From Methanospirillum stamsii (GTDB lineage Archaea > Halobacteriota > Methanomicrobia > Methanomicrobiales > Methanospirillaceae), in the NCBI RefSeq assembly GCF_046244385.1, contig NZ_CP176366.1, positions 992,001 through 1,056,000 on the forward strand: a stretch of DNA of 64,000 nt, in the 5' to 3' direction. This document shows positions 54,182 to 62,418 of the stretch, one piece after another (the first letter of the stretch is position 1; each line of letters begins with the position of its first letter). Position numbers and translations under genes: made by a program. A model generated the notes under the pieces. That model did no database searches. It was not told the DNA's origin and worked only from the letters and a program-made list of their open reading frames with translations.

Positions 54182-54652
54182 ATGGGAAAACCAAGGAATG
54201 GATTTGAAAATATTGTCAGGGAGGTAATAGAGCGTGGAACTGCTGATACTGCAAAAGACTGGGTTGAAGCAATACGCAAGGATTATGGTAGAGCTCCACT
54301 GATTTTTGAACGGATGGCCGAACGACCGGAAGTCCTGGTCTCGCATCTTTTGTATAAAAATTCAGTTCTGAAAACCGGAACACTTGAACCGAAAATTGTA
54401 GAACTGATAAGTCTTGCAGTATCTGCTGCACTTCAGTGTAATCACTGCACTGATTACCATGTTCAGGCTGCACTCAAAAAAGGTGCAAATCCGGATGAAA
54501 TACTTGAGGCCATCCTCATCGCAGGTCTTACATCCCAGTCGACTGTTCTTGCAGATGCATATCGGACATACTCGGACACCATAGAAGAATGTATCAGTTG
54601 CGGGATGAAAATTCCTGAACCGACCAGAAGAGACGATGAGGATTTTTCATGA
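54182..54652 (+). CDS. Carboxymuconolactone decarboxylase/AhpD-like protein
   Basis: 156 residues of the alkylhydroperoxidase-D fold. The redox motif CNHCTDYH (CxxC...H) lies near residue 85, within the helix-rich core LISLAVSAALQC...AALKKGANPDEILEA. Such proteins act in peroxide detoxification or as decarboxylases; with CxxCxxxH the redox role is more likely. The last 6 bases overlap the convergent radical SAM gene. Confidence 0.85.
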   Translation: MGKPRNGFENIVREVIERGTADTAKDWVEAIRKDYGRAPLIFERMAERPEVLVSHLLYKNSVLKTGTLEPKIVELISLAVSAALQCNHCTDYHVQAALKKGANPDEILEAILIAGLTSQSTVLADAYRTYSDTIEECISCGMKIPEPTRRDDEDFS

Positions 54653-56458
54653 TTTTTCATGTTTTTTCCGGATTCTGGAACCAATCAGACAGTCAGCACT
54701 CTGACCGATAAGATCCTCTCTTCCTGCAACCTGTAGTCCTTCTTTTACATAAGAGTAGTTGTCCGGCTCTTTCCAGCGAAGCATCGCCCGTTGGATCTTT
54801 TTTTCATCATCTTTTGGAACATGAACAGGTTTTCCCGAGCGTGGGTCAAGTCCGGTTGCATACATGCAGGTTGACGTCGTCAGGGGTGTCGGGGTAAAAT
54901 CCTGGACTTGTTCCGGGTATAATCTGGTGTCACGCAGATACTCAGCCAGTGAAATCATATCGCTAATCGTGCATCCGGGATGACCGGATATCAGGTAGGG
55001 CACCAGATACTGCCGTCGCGTTTTCCCTTTCTGCGATCTTTCAAATAACTCTCTGAATTTTTCAAAGACCTCACCATCAGGTTTATTCATGTACCCAGTA
55101 ACAGAAGGGACAATATGCTCCGGGGCAACTTTCATGTGCCCGGAAATATGGGAGGATATCCGTGCCATGACATCCAAATCAAGCGGGATGAGATCATACC
55201 GGATCCCTGATCCGATGAATACATGTTTTACTCGTGAAATCGCTTCTGCTTCGTCAAGGAGATCAAGATACGAGGAGATGCTATGTATCAGCGCCTTACA
55301 GGTAATACAATCATTATCCCTGCAGATTCCCTTCGTCTCCCAGGACTTACAAAAATCACCGTACATGTTGGCACTGGGCCCGCCTACATCGCTGATTGTT
55401 CCGGAAAAACCTTTGACCTGTGTAAGGGATCTGATCTCTTCCAGTATTGATTCCTTACTCCTGCTCTGAATGATTTTTCCCTGGTGCATCGAGATTGCAC
55501 AAAAATGACAGTCACCATAGCAACCCCGGTGAGAGGTAACAGAAAACCGGACCGGCGATAGAGCCGGGACCGGGAGAGTATATGAAGGATGCTCACGGCG
55601 TCTGAAAGGAAGACCGTATATCCGGTCCATTTCCTGAGTAGTAAGTGGCCTTGCCGGAGGATTTTGAATGATGATAGTCTTTGGATGCCTCTGGATGAGC
55701 GTTTTTCCGGACACCGGATCCTGGTTTTCAGAGATGATATTGTGGCCTTTGCAAAAATCCTCTTTATTATCCCGGACAGATAGAAAAGGAGGAATTTCAA
55801 TCGAACCCGGAATGGAGATCTCCCTGAACTCTTTTGGAGAAATTTTCCACACAGTTCCCGGAATATCACGAATTTCGTGAATATTTATCCCGTCATCGAG
55901 TTTTGCAGCAATGGCACATAATGCAAGATCGCCCATCCCGTAGACCAGAATATCTGCCGGTGCATCCGCCAGGATTGACTGCCGAATCCGGTCAGACCAG
56001 TAATCATAATGGGCAAACCTGCGAAGTGATGCCTCAATCCCCCCGATTACAATAGGAATATCAGGGAATAACCGGTGCACGAGGTCTGTGTATACCAGGA
56101 CCGCCCGGTCAGGTCTTGCACCTTTTCCACCGGGCGAGTATGCATCTTCAGATCTCCGTTTTCGGGCAGGAGTGTAATTACTCACCATGGAGTCTACGCT
56201 TCCGCCGGATATGGCATAAAAAAGGCGGGGAGGGCCCATACTAATGAGGGATTCCGGGTTTTTAAGAGAAGGCTGGGGAATTATTGCAACCGTGAAACCT
56301 GCATCATAGAGCACTCTTCCAAGAAGTGCGGCGGCAAATGAGGGATGATCAACATAGGCATCTCCTGAAACAATGATGATATCAGGTTTTTCTATGTGTA
56401 AGGCCGCAAGTTCGGTCCTGCTTATGGGTAAAAATGGTGGTTGCCGGGTTTTTTCCAT
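54647..56458 (-). CDS. YgiQ-family radical SAM protein
   Basis: 603 residues. The radical SAM cluster motif is CYGDCHFCAISMHQGK (CxxxCxxC) near residue 290. The N-terminal half has the cobalamin-binding-like domain start PDIIIVSGDAYVDHPSFAAA and the YgiQ signature VIGGIEASLRRFAHYDYWSD. The C-terminal part carries the family block QVQDFTPTPLTTSTCMYATG. Reaction unknown for the whole family (UPF0313). The start at 56458 begins MEKTRQPPFLPISRTELAAL, which fits. Confidence 0.92.
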   Translation of the reverse strand: MEKTRQPPFLPISRTELAALHIEKPDIIIVSGDAYVDHPSFAAALLGRVLYDAGFTVAIIPQPSLKNPESLISMGPPRLFYAISGGSVDSMVSNYTPARKRRSEDAYSPGGKGARPDRAVLVYTDLVHRLFPDIPIVIGGIEASLRRFAHYDYWSDRIRQSILADAPADILVYGMGDLALCAIAAKLDDGINIHEIRDIPGTVWKISPKEFREISIPGSIEIPPFLSVRDNKEDFCKGHNIISENQDPVSGKTLIQRHPKTIIIQNPPARPLTTQEMDRIYGLPFRRREHPSYTLPVPALSPVRFSVTSHRGCYGDCHFCAISMHQGKIIQSRSKESILEEIRSLTQVKGFSGTISDVGGPSANMYGDFCKSWETKGICRDNDCITCKALIHSISSYLDLLDEAEAISRVKHVFIGSGIRYDLIPLDLDVMARISSHISGHMKVAPEHIVPSVTGYMNKPDGEVFEKFRELFERSQKGKTRRQYLVPYLISGHPGCTISDMISLAEYLRDTRLYPEQVQDFTPTPLTTSTCMYATGLDPRSGKPVHVPKDDEKKIQRAMLRWKEPDNYSYVKEGLQVAGREDLIGQSADCLIGSRIRKKHEKS

Positions 56459-56473
56459 GGACGTATTATAGTA

Positions 56474-57433
56474 TTATACCGTGATAGTTCCGACAATCCG
56501 GAGTTTTTCACTCTCCAGATAATGGAGAATGATAGAGGAACCTGGGAGGTAAATCAGTTCACGCTCAAATTCCAATGTCAGTTCAGGTTTTCGAAAATCC
56601 CCGTTATCACTGACAGCAGTCACCCTGCAAGGGATAAACTGCATCCAGTGACCAGCATAGAGAACCATTTGATTTTTCAGGGGTTCAGGCCAGTACTTGA
56701 TTATATCTGCTTTGCCGGAGACTTTCAGCGAGGATATTATTCGGGGATCTGATGACAACACATATCCGCGGTCAAGATCATCTGACTCAATCCCTTTGAG
56801 TGCAAGTCCCACCCGGTCACCTGCCTTTGCTTCTTCAGCATCATCATCATGCATCTGAATGGAACGGATTTGGATCTGCTTTCCAAGAGGATGAACCGTA
56901 ACCTGGTCATGGCGGTGGATAGTCCCCTCCTGCACGCATCCGAGAATTACCGTTCCGATTCCCTTTACGTTGAAATGATGATCAATAGGAACGATGCCCT
57001 TTCCCTCTGTCTTCTTTGGCTTTTGTCCGGCTACCCGTGCCCAGAGCCATTCGCGCAGCTGTACCGGATCATCAGAGAGGACCTCGTACTGCTCAAGTAC
57101 AGTTCCCCTGATAAGGGGAGCAATCTGTCCTTTATCAATATAATTCCGGAGAATCAGGATACCTTCAGATATTTTTGCAGCATTCAGCATGAGAATGGTC
57201 TCACCCAGTTTCGCGCTCAGTTCATCAATGACAAGGATTGCAAGATCTGCAAGAGAAGTGGCATAATAAAGGGAGGAGAGTTTTTCAGGATATCGGGATG
57301 GCTCAATAACCGTGAGTGTACTATCCCCTTTTTTCAGATTATAAAAAGAAATATCTGTAGAGGTGCCTTTTTTTCCCAGTTCCTTTACCAGGTCCTCAGG
57401 TCCGAGAAAGGCAATATTTAGATTTGGCATCAC
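56474..57433 (-). CDS. Elongation-factor-Tu/SelB-like protein lacking a GTPase P-loop
   Basis: 319 residues arranged like a translational GTPase: a G-domain-like N-terminus (about 1-130), a domain II beta-barrel (FNVKGIGTVILGCVQEGTIH, RHDQVTVHPLGKQIQIRSIQ, KAGDRVGLALKG) and a domain III (MVLYAGHWMQFIPCRVTAVS). The P-loop position reads FLGPEDLVKELGKKGTS without GxxxxGK[ST], and no NKxD is evident, so GTP binding is probably lost. It resembles SelB/EF1A-like paralogues of methanogens. A tRNA- or factor-binding role without GTPase cycling is inference. Confidence 0.8.
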   Translation of the reverse strand: MMPNLNIAFLGPEDLVKELGKKGTSTDISFYNLKKGDSTLTVIEPSRYPEKLSSLYYATSLADLAILVIDELSAKLGETILMLNAAKISEGILILRNYIDKGQIAPLIRGTVLEQYEVLSDDPVQLREWLWARVAGQKPKKTEGKGIVPIDHHFNVKGIGTVILGCVQEGTIHRHDQVTVHPLGKQIQIRSIQMHDDDAEEAKAGDRVGLALKGIESDDLDRGYVLSSDPRIISSLKVSGKADIIKYWPEPLKNQMVLYAGHWMQFIPCRVTAVSDNGDFRKPELTLEFERELIYLPGSSIILHYLESEKLRIVGTITV

Positions 57434-57517
57434 TATCTAAGAGTTGTTTGTGAATTTGATAGTTTCAGACCCATGATTCCATATGGTTAATATGCATCTG
57501 ATTACAGTGATAATGAT

Positions 57518-58084
57518 ATGAAGGTACTCATCGCGATTCCTCCTGAAAAATTCAGAGATGAGGAGCTCCTGATACCGGTTAAAAAATTTCAGGAGGCCGG
57601 GGTGACGTATGAACTTGCATCGACGCACACAGGGGTTGTCATGGGGGTTTTAGGGAAAAAAGCAAAAGTAAACCGGACTTTTGAGGATGTTCTGCTTTCC
57701 GGCGTGAGTGATTATTATGCGCTCATGATTGTAGGGGGGCCGGGAACCCAGGTACATCTCTGGAATAATCGTCATCTCATTGAACTCATCCAGATCTTCA
57801 ATGCAAAAGAAAAAGTGGTTGCCGGTATCGACAATGCTCCGATTGTAATTGCAAAAGCAGGAATTCTGAAAAAGAAAATCGCAACCGTTGCGCCCGGTCA
57901 GACAGTTAGGGAAATGATGAAGGAAGATGCGATTATTCAGAACAAGCCGGTTGTATACAAAGATAAAATCGTTACAGCATCCGGATTTGAAGCGGCTGAA
58001 GAGTTTGCAGCAGTTCTCATCAAGTACGAAAAAAGCGATCCTGAATTTGTTCCAACCAGTAGCAAAGCAGGATTTGCATTTTAA
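57518..58084 (+). CDS. DJ-1/PfpI-superfamily protein with altered nucleophile site
   Basis: 188 residues. The family core is clear: FEDVLLSGVSDYYALMIVGG, the GGPGTQ loop, and EKVVAGIDNAPIVIAKAGIL at the nucleophile elbow. Where active members have a Cys followed by His (IxCHGP), this protein has IDNAP, so the cysteine is replaced by Asp. The usual protease, glyoxalase or deglycase chemistry is therefore unlikely. No signal peptide. Stands alone on the plus strand, divergent from the elongation-factor-like gene. Confidence 0.85.
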   Translation: MKVLIAIPPEKFRDEELLIPVKKFQEAGVTYELASTHTGVVMGVLGKKAKVNRTFEDVLLSGVSDYYALMIVGGPGTQVHLWNNRHLIELIQIFNAKEKVVAGIDNAPIVIAKAGILKKKIATVAPGQTVREMMKEDAIIQNKPVVYKDKIVTASGFEAAEEFAAVLIKYEKSDPEFVPTSSKAGFAF

Positions 58085-58174
58085 TCTGTTTTTTTGATCA
58101 GGTTACATCGGAATAACACCATGATCCCCGCACGGTATGTTGAAGATTATTCCCACGAAATAATGCAATAATTC

Positions 58175-59119
58175 ATGAAAACAGATGTGGGAAGAAAAAC
58201 AGGGAAGAACAGATGCAGGGGCTGTTTTTTCCAGATCATCCTCTTTTTTTCGCTGGTTATGGCCTTTTCCGTGTCAGGTGTGGTAGGGGAGAAGGTAGAT
58301 ACCCGACTGTCTGTTTCAGTACTTCCTGATGCCCCTCCGGAGGGGGTTTCATTTACCGTCACAGGAACACTGACTGATATCAATAATATTCCTTTAGGAA
58401 ATAAACGTGTCAGCCTTGAGTCATCACCCGATGGGAACCCCGGCTTTCCTTTTGAAAGGGTAGCAACAGTCCCGACAGACCAGTCAGGCAGATATGAATT
58501 TTTCAGGGGGAATCATACTCCGGCAGAATATATCCGGGTAGAATATCAGGGGAATGCTAACTATAACGGATCGGTTAGCGAGGTTATTCCGGTCCATAAC
58601 GCAGGTGTATCTGAATCAAATACAAATCCCTCCCGGACTACCGGAGGCCTGATGCTTACTGGTGACCCGGACAAGGCGCTTGTTATGCTTGATGGGGAGC
58701 TCATCGGAGTTACTCCCTTTGTAATGAACGGAATTGAAACCGGACCTCACATTCTTGAAATAGGAAAACCCGGCTATCAGAACCAGACAATGGAAGTGTT
58801 CATTGCACCAATGCAGCAGACATCATTTAGCTTCTCTCTTCCCCCTGCAGGTATTCATCTGGCAAATGCAGGAATTCAGAGTGCAACCGGCCTTAATGTC
58901 TATAGTAATACCAGTTTTGGGGATGATGAGTTCACACCTCTCGGAGATCCGGTTTATTCCTTAAGCAGGGCAGGTGTTTCAGTGGATATTTATGGGAATG
59001 AAACGACGGGGAATGAGACAGGATCTCATCAGATTACGACGCTGTATGATGAACATCCGTTTGGGGACGGATTTTCCCTTTCGGTGATTATTACCGACAG
59101 AGACACGCCATACCGGTGA
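58175..59119 (+). CDS. Secreted PEGA-domain protein with N-terminal Ig-like domain
   Basis: 314 residues. Signal peptide (FQIILFFSLVMAFSVSGVVG), an Ig/Cna-like domain at about 40-140 (FTVTGTLTDINNIPLGNKRV...YEFFRG), then a PEGA unit (LMLTGDPDKALVMLDGELIG then VTPFVMNGIETGPHILEIGK) and a C-terminal domain of about 80 residues (NVYSNTSFGDDEFTPLGDP) that I do not recognise. No C-terminal membrane anchor. Likely extracellular. Unlinked to the PEGA cluster 5 kb upstream but related to it in design. Confidence 0.8.
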   Translation: MKTDVGRKTGKNRCRGCFFQIILFFSLVMAFSVSGVVGEKVDTRLSVSVLPDAPPEGVSFTVTGTLTDINNIPLGNKRVSLESSPDGNPGFPFERVATVPTDQSGRYEFFRGNHTPAEYIRVEYQGNANYNGSVSEVIPVHNAGVSESNTNPSRTTGGLMLTGDPDKALVMLDGELIGVTPFVMNGIETGPHILEIGKPGYQNQTMEVFIAPMQQTSFSFSLPPAGIHLANAGIQSATGLNVYSNTSFGDDEFTPLGDPVYSLSRAGVSVDIYGNETTGNETGSHQITTLYDEHPFGDGFSLSVIITDRDTPYR

Positions 59120-59158
59120 AAAAATGCAGAGATTTACAGTTAATGCTGGAGGACACAT

Positions 59159-59656
59159 ATGCAGGTCTCGATGAAACTTGAGATCCGGGATACTCCCGGA
59201 CAGCTGGTAGCAGCACTGATGCCCATCTCCGATGTAGGAGGTAATATCAAGACCGTCATCCATGAACATGATTTTTCATCTGACAAGGGATCGCTCGGGG
59301 TGGAAGTTGTCATTGAAATTCCCAAGGAACGGCTATCTGCCCTTTTAAACCTCTTCAAGGAGAGAGGTATCACCGTTATCAGGTTTGGCGAGGAACGGAT
59401 GCATTACCAGCAGTCGGTCATCCTCATAGGCCATCTTATCCATACAAACCTTGGAGATACGGTGGACCGGATTGACAAAACCGGTTTTGCAGAGGTTACA
59501 AAAATGAGCCTTGCAATGCCTGCAATACAGGAACGAAGTTCTGCAAAATGTACCATAAAGGCGTTAAGCAGGGAGCATATGGACAAGGCCATTGAGATAC
59601 TTCGGGATGTATCAAAGCAAAAAGAGATCCTGATGATAGAACCGCTGGAGTTCTGA
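59159..59656 (+). CDS. ACT-domain regulator paired with homoserine dehydrogenase
   Basis: 165 residues. The N-terminal 75 residues look like an ACT domain (MKLEIRDTPGQLVAALMPIS, DVGGNIKTVIHEHD), and a second ACT-like half follows (RIDKTGFAEVTKMSLAMPAI). The gene sits 1 base before hom and is almost certainly cotranscribed. An allosteric or transcriptional amino-acid sensor for the threonine/methionine branch is the natural reading; the ligand is not visible. Confidence 0.82.
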   Translation: MQVSMKLEIRDTPGQLVAALMPISDVGGNIKTVIHEHDFSSDKGSLGVEVVIEIPKERLSALLNLFKERGITVIRFGEERMHYQQSVILIGHLIHTNLGDTVDRIDKTGFAEVTKMSLAMPAIQERSSAKCTIKALSREHMDKAIEILRDVSKQKEILMIEPLEF

Positions 59657-59657
59657 C

Positions 59658-60650
59658 ATGGTTTTTCGTATTGCACTTATCGGGACCGGCGCAGTAGGAA
59701 GAGGCATTCTGGAAGCAATGTCCAGGAAAGAACTTGGACTGGTTCTGACCGGTGTTGCAGATTCCAGGTCAGGAATGATCTCCCCTGAAGGAATTTCCCC
59801 ATCCTCTCTTCTTGAACGGAAGAAAAAAACAGGATTATGCGGAGAAACTGGTATATCTGCAGATGATGTGGTGAAAAAAGCACCATATGATGTTCTGGTT
59901 GAAGTGTCTCCGACCGATGCTTCAACCGGGGAACCTGCAACCGGATATATCCGGACAGCTCTGTCACGTAAATGCCACGTGGTTACTTCAAACAAGGGCC
60001 CTGTTGCCCTGCATTACCATGAACTGAAACAGGAGGCAGATAAAGCAGGGGTATTATTCAGGTTTGAAGCAACCGTAGCCGGAGCAATTCCGATTCTTCA
60101 CACCCTTCACGAATCACTTGGCGGTAATGAAGTCCGTGCTCTCTACGGGGTGCTGAACGGGACCTGCAACTATATCCTGACACGGATGGCCGAAGAAGGG
60201 CTTTCATATAAACAGGCACTGGATGAAGCACGGGCTCTCGGGTATGCCGAAGCAGATCCCACATATGATGTGAAGGGAATTGATGCAGCAATAAAACTGG
60301 TCATCCTTGCAAATACGGTATGGAACCGTCGTATTTCTCTCGATGACATTGACATTACCGGTATTGACCTTCTTACTGAAGAAGCCATCAGGCTCGCAGA
60401 AGAACAGGATGCCACAATACGACTGATTGGTGAGATTATTCCGGAAAAAAACCTCTTCAGGCTCTCACCCAGGATTATTCCCCGGCATCATCCACTGGTT
60501 GTTCATGGATCACTCAATGCCATCATTCTCCGGACAGATTTAGCAGGAGACCTGGTCTTTTCAGGAAAAGGTGCAGGTTCCCTTGAAACTGCAAGTGCTG
60601 TTCTGGGAGATATCCTTTCAATTCGGGACAGGTATGCAGGGGGTAATTGA
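59658..60650 (+). CDS. hom: Homoserine dehydrogenase
   Basis: 330 residues reducing aspartate semialdehyde to homoserine. The NAD(P) loop is GTGAVGRGILEAM at residues 8-20, followed by the conserved VVTSNKGPVALHYHEL, the substrate block GALYGVLNGTCNYILTRM-like (YGVLNGTCNYILTRMAEEG), and ALGYAEADPTYDVKGIDAA, all intact. It lacks a C-terminal ACT domain, which the separate upstream ACT gene may supply. The stop overlaps the next gene's ATG by 17 bases. Confidence 0.95.
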   Translation: MVFRIALIGTGAVGRGILEAMSRKELGLVLTGVADSRSGMISPEGISPSSLLERKKKTGLCGETGISADDVVKKAPYDVLVEVSPTDASTGEPATGYIRTALSRKCHVVTSNKGPVALHYHELKQEADKAGVLFRFEATVAGAIPILHTLHESLGGNEVRALYGVLNGTCNYILTRMAEEGLSYKQALDEARALGYAEADPTYDVKGIDAAIKLVILANTVWNRRISLDDIDITGIDLLTEEAIRLAEEQDATIRLIGEIIPEKNLFRLSPRIIPRHHPLVVHGSLNAIILRTDLAGDLVFSGKGAGSLETASAVLGDILSIRDRYAGGN

Positions 60651-61728
60651 GCGCCGGCGTTCCTATCTGCAGCTAATGCGTAAACTTACCCTCCGAAAGG
60701 GCTCGTTTACTGTAGAGGAACTTGCACAGGTAGCCGGAATACCCCGGAGTACAGCCCGTGACTGGATCTCCCGGCTGGCGGATGAAGGGTGCCTTACGGT
60801 GATGAAACACCCGCATGGAAGGGCACCAAGCAGGTATGCAGCAGTTAGTGCAATCCCCCGGACAGCCTGTAGGAAGATTTTCACTGCGGTAGACGGGGAC
60901 ATGGTAGAGATAGTGCATGAATGTCTGTCCAGTGCCTGTGCGGCATTTTGCGGACGTCACCATGCTAAATCCCACCCATCGATACGGGTCATCCGTGAAG
61001 GGACTATTTTGCGTGAATTTATCCGGATGGGTACATTTGATAATACCGTCGGGCTCTGGCCTGAACCTGCAGTGGCGATTACCGGAGTCTGGCGTGAGGG
61101 GGATGAAATTGTCCAGAGAATCAGATCTCTCGGGGGTCCGGCACACTCTCTCACCGGTATGATGGGAAGAGCAGAAGGGGTGCTAAAAGTAGATACCGTC
61201 CGCCATGAGCATTCAACAGAGGGATGTATCAGGACACAGGCCCTTGAACACATCATCATCGGAATTGACAATACTGACAGTCTTGAAGAAGGGGCAACAT
61301 TTGCTCTTGCGATATCTCTTCTTGATTATCTCTCCGAACTACACGGAACATTCCCGATAGGTCATCATATTGCCATGCTATGGCAGGATCTTCCGGAAAA
61401 AACCGCAGGGAATTCCTGCAGTGCCATTGAACTTGCCGTTGTGCCGGATAGGGTTGAACTTATCAGAAAGGCTGCGGTCAGATTTATCAGTGATGAAAGC
61501 ATTTCGGATTGTTGGGGAATTGCCATCCACAAAGGATTTATTATTCCTGATTCCCTACACGGGTTTGGAATCAAGGCCAGAACAGCCCAGGTGAGTTGTG
61601 ATGAAGCGCGCGCCTGCGCCAGGGACTGTGGCATTTATACTGCCGGAGGAACTGGAATAATTGGTTCTCTTGCTGCAATCGGTCTTGCTCATGAACCTGC
61701 AGACCAGATGATAACTCCTGCATTCTGA
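60634..61728 (+). CDS. HTH-fused TiaS-like protein (possible methanogenesis marker protein 11)
   Basis: 364 residues. Residues 1-60 form a winged-helix HTH (SFTVEELAQVAGIPRSTARD). A cysteine-rich stretch near residue 95 (CLSSACAAFCGRHH) follows. The C-terminal part has IIGIDNTDSLEEGATFA, EKTAGNSCSAIELAV and GGTGIIGSLAAIGLA, echoing tRNA-Ile2 agmatinylcytidine synthetase (GIDDTDS, KTRGN). The methanogen-specific marker 11 family has this look, but I am not certain. Start at ATG 60634 rather than an upstream one inside hom. Its link to hom is only positional. Confidence 0.65.
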   Translation: MQGVIERRRSYLQLMRKLTLRKGSFTVEELAQVAGIPRSTARDWISRLADEGCLTVMKHPHGRAPSRYAAVSAIPRTACRKIFTAVDGDMVEIVHECLSSACAAFCGRHHAKSHPSIRVIREGTILREFIRMGTFDNTVGLWPEPAVAITGVWREGDEIVQRIRSLGGPAHSLTGMMGRAEGVLKVDTVRHEHSTEGCIRTQALEHIIIGIDNTDSLEEGATFALAISLLDYLSELHGTFPIGHHIAMLWQDLPEKTAGNSCSAIELAVVPDRVELIRKAAVRFISDESISDCWGIAIHKGFIIPDSLHGFGIKARTAQVSCDEARACARDCGIYTAGGTGIIGSLAAIGLAHEPADQMITPAF

Positions 61729-61795
61729 TCAGGTTTTCCGGTAATGACTGGATTTGTCAGAGAAGTTTTTCCCCCTCATTCTCCTAGAACTGAGA

Positions 61796-62401
61796 ATGGA
61801 GAATCGTTTCACTATCAGCAGCTGTAGTACCTGCCTTGGTATTATCGGCGCTATTCTTCTTGTCACTGCAGCATTCATGTGCGGGTGCACGGGAACTGAA
61901 CCTACTCAGAATGCCACGATTGTAACCACTGAAAAAGAAACAGTCACCTGCGTCGATGGTGCCAATGACGGAGACATTGTTGAGGTTGACTATGTCGGAA
62001 CCTTTGATAACGGAACCGAATTTGACAGTTCCTATAAAGGTGGAAAACCCTTCAGCTTGATTCTTGGTTCAGGTAGTGCAATCCCCGGGTTTGATTCTGC
62101 ACTTCATTGCATGAAAGTCGGCGAGACCAAAAAGTTCACTCTGACTCCCGAAGAGGGATATGGAGAGTACGACCCGGCACAGATTGTCTCAATGCCAATT
62201 GAGTTTATACCAGCTGGTGAGAATGCAACAATCGGTGACCGTGTAACACTCTTTGATGGCGGAAACCTCTTCCAGGCAACCATTATGGACATGAATGTGA
62301 CAAATGTGACATTTGATCTGAACAGTCCCCTGGCAGGCAAATCACTCACCTTTGAGGTTACCGTGAGAAATATTACTCCGGTGACCATTGAAGAAGAATA
62401 A
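61796..62401 (+). CDS. FKBP-type peptidyl-prolyl isomerase lipoprotein
   Basis: 201 residues from ATG 61796; an earlier in-frame start adds 14 non-family residues. The signal peptide ends in a lipobox-like MCGCTGTEP, so it is probably lipid-anchored outside the membrane. The FKBP core reads VDYVGTFDNGTEFDSSYKGG, LILGSGSAIPGFDSALHCMK and GETKKFTLTPEEGYGEYDP, as in SlyD/FKBP-like archaeal isomerases that also chaperone. A bidirectional T/A terminator follows the stop. Confidence 0.9.
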   Translation: MENRFTISSCSTCLGIIGAILLVTAAFMCGCTGTEPTQNATIVTTEKETVTCVDGANDGDIVEVDYVGTFDNGTEFDSSYKGGKPFSLILGSGSAIPGFDSALHCMKVGETKKFTLTPEEGYGEYDPAQIVSMPIEFIPAGENATIGDRVTLFDGGNLFQATIMDMNVTNVTFDLNSPLAGKSLTFEVTVRNITPVTIEEE

Positions 62402-62418
62402 ATTTTTTTCAAAAAATT
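62402..62418. terminator. Bidirectional A/T terminator between convergent genes
   Basis: ATTTTTTTCAAAAAATT lies exactly between the FKBP stop (plus strand) and the stop of the minus-strand beta-helix gene. The T-run serves the plus strand and the complement of the A-run the minus strand. It also forms a short perfect inverted repeat. Confidence 0.55.
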
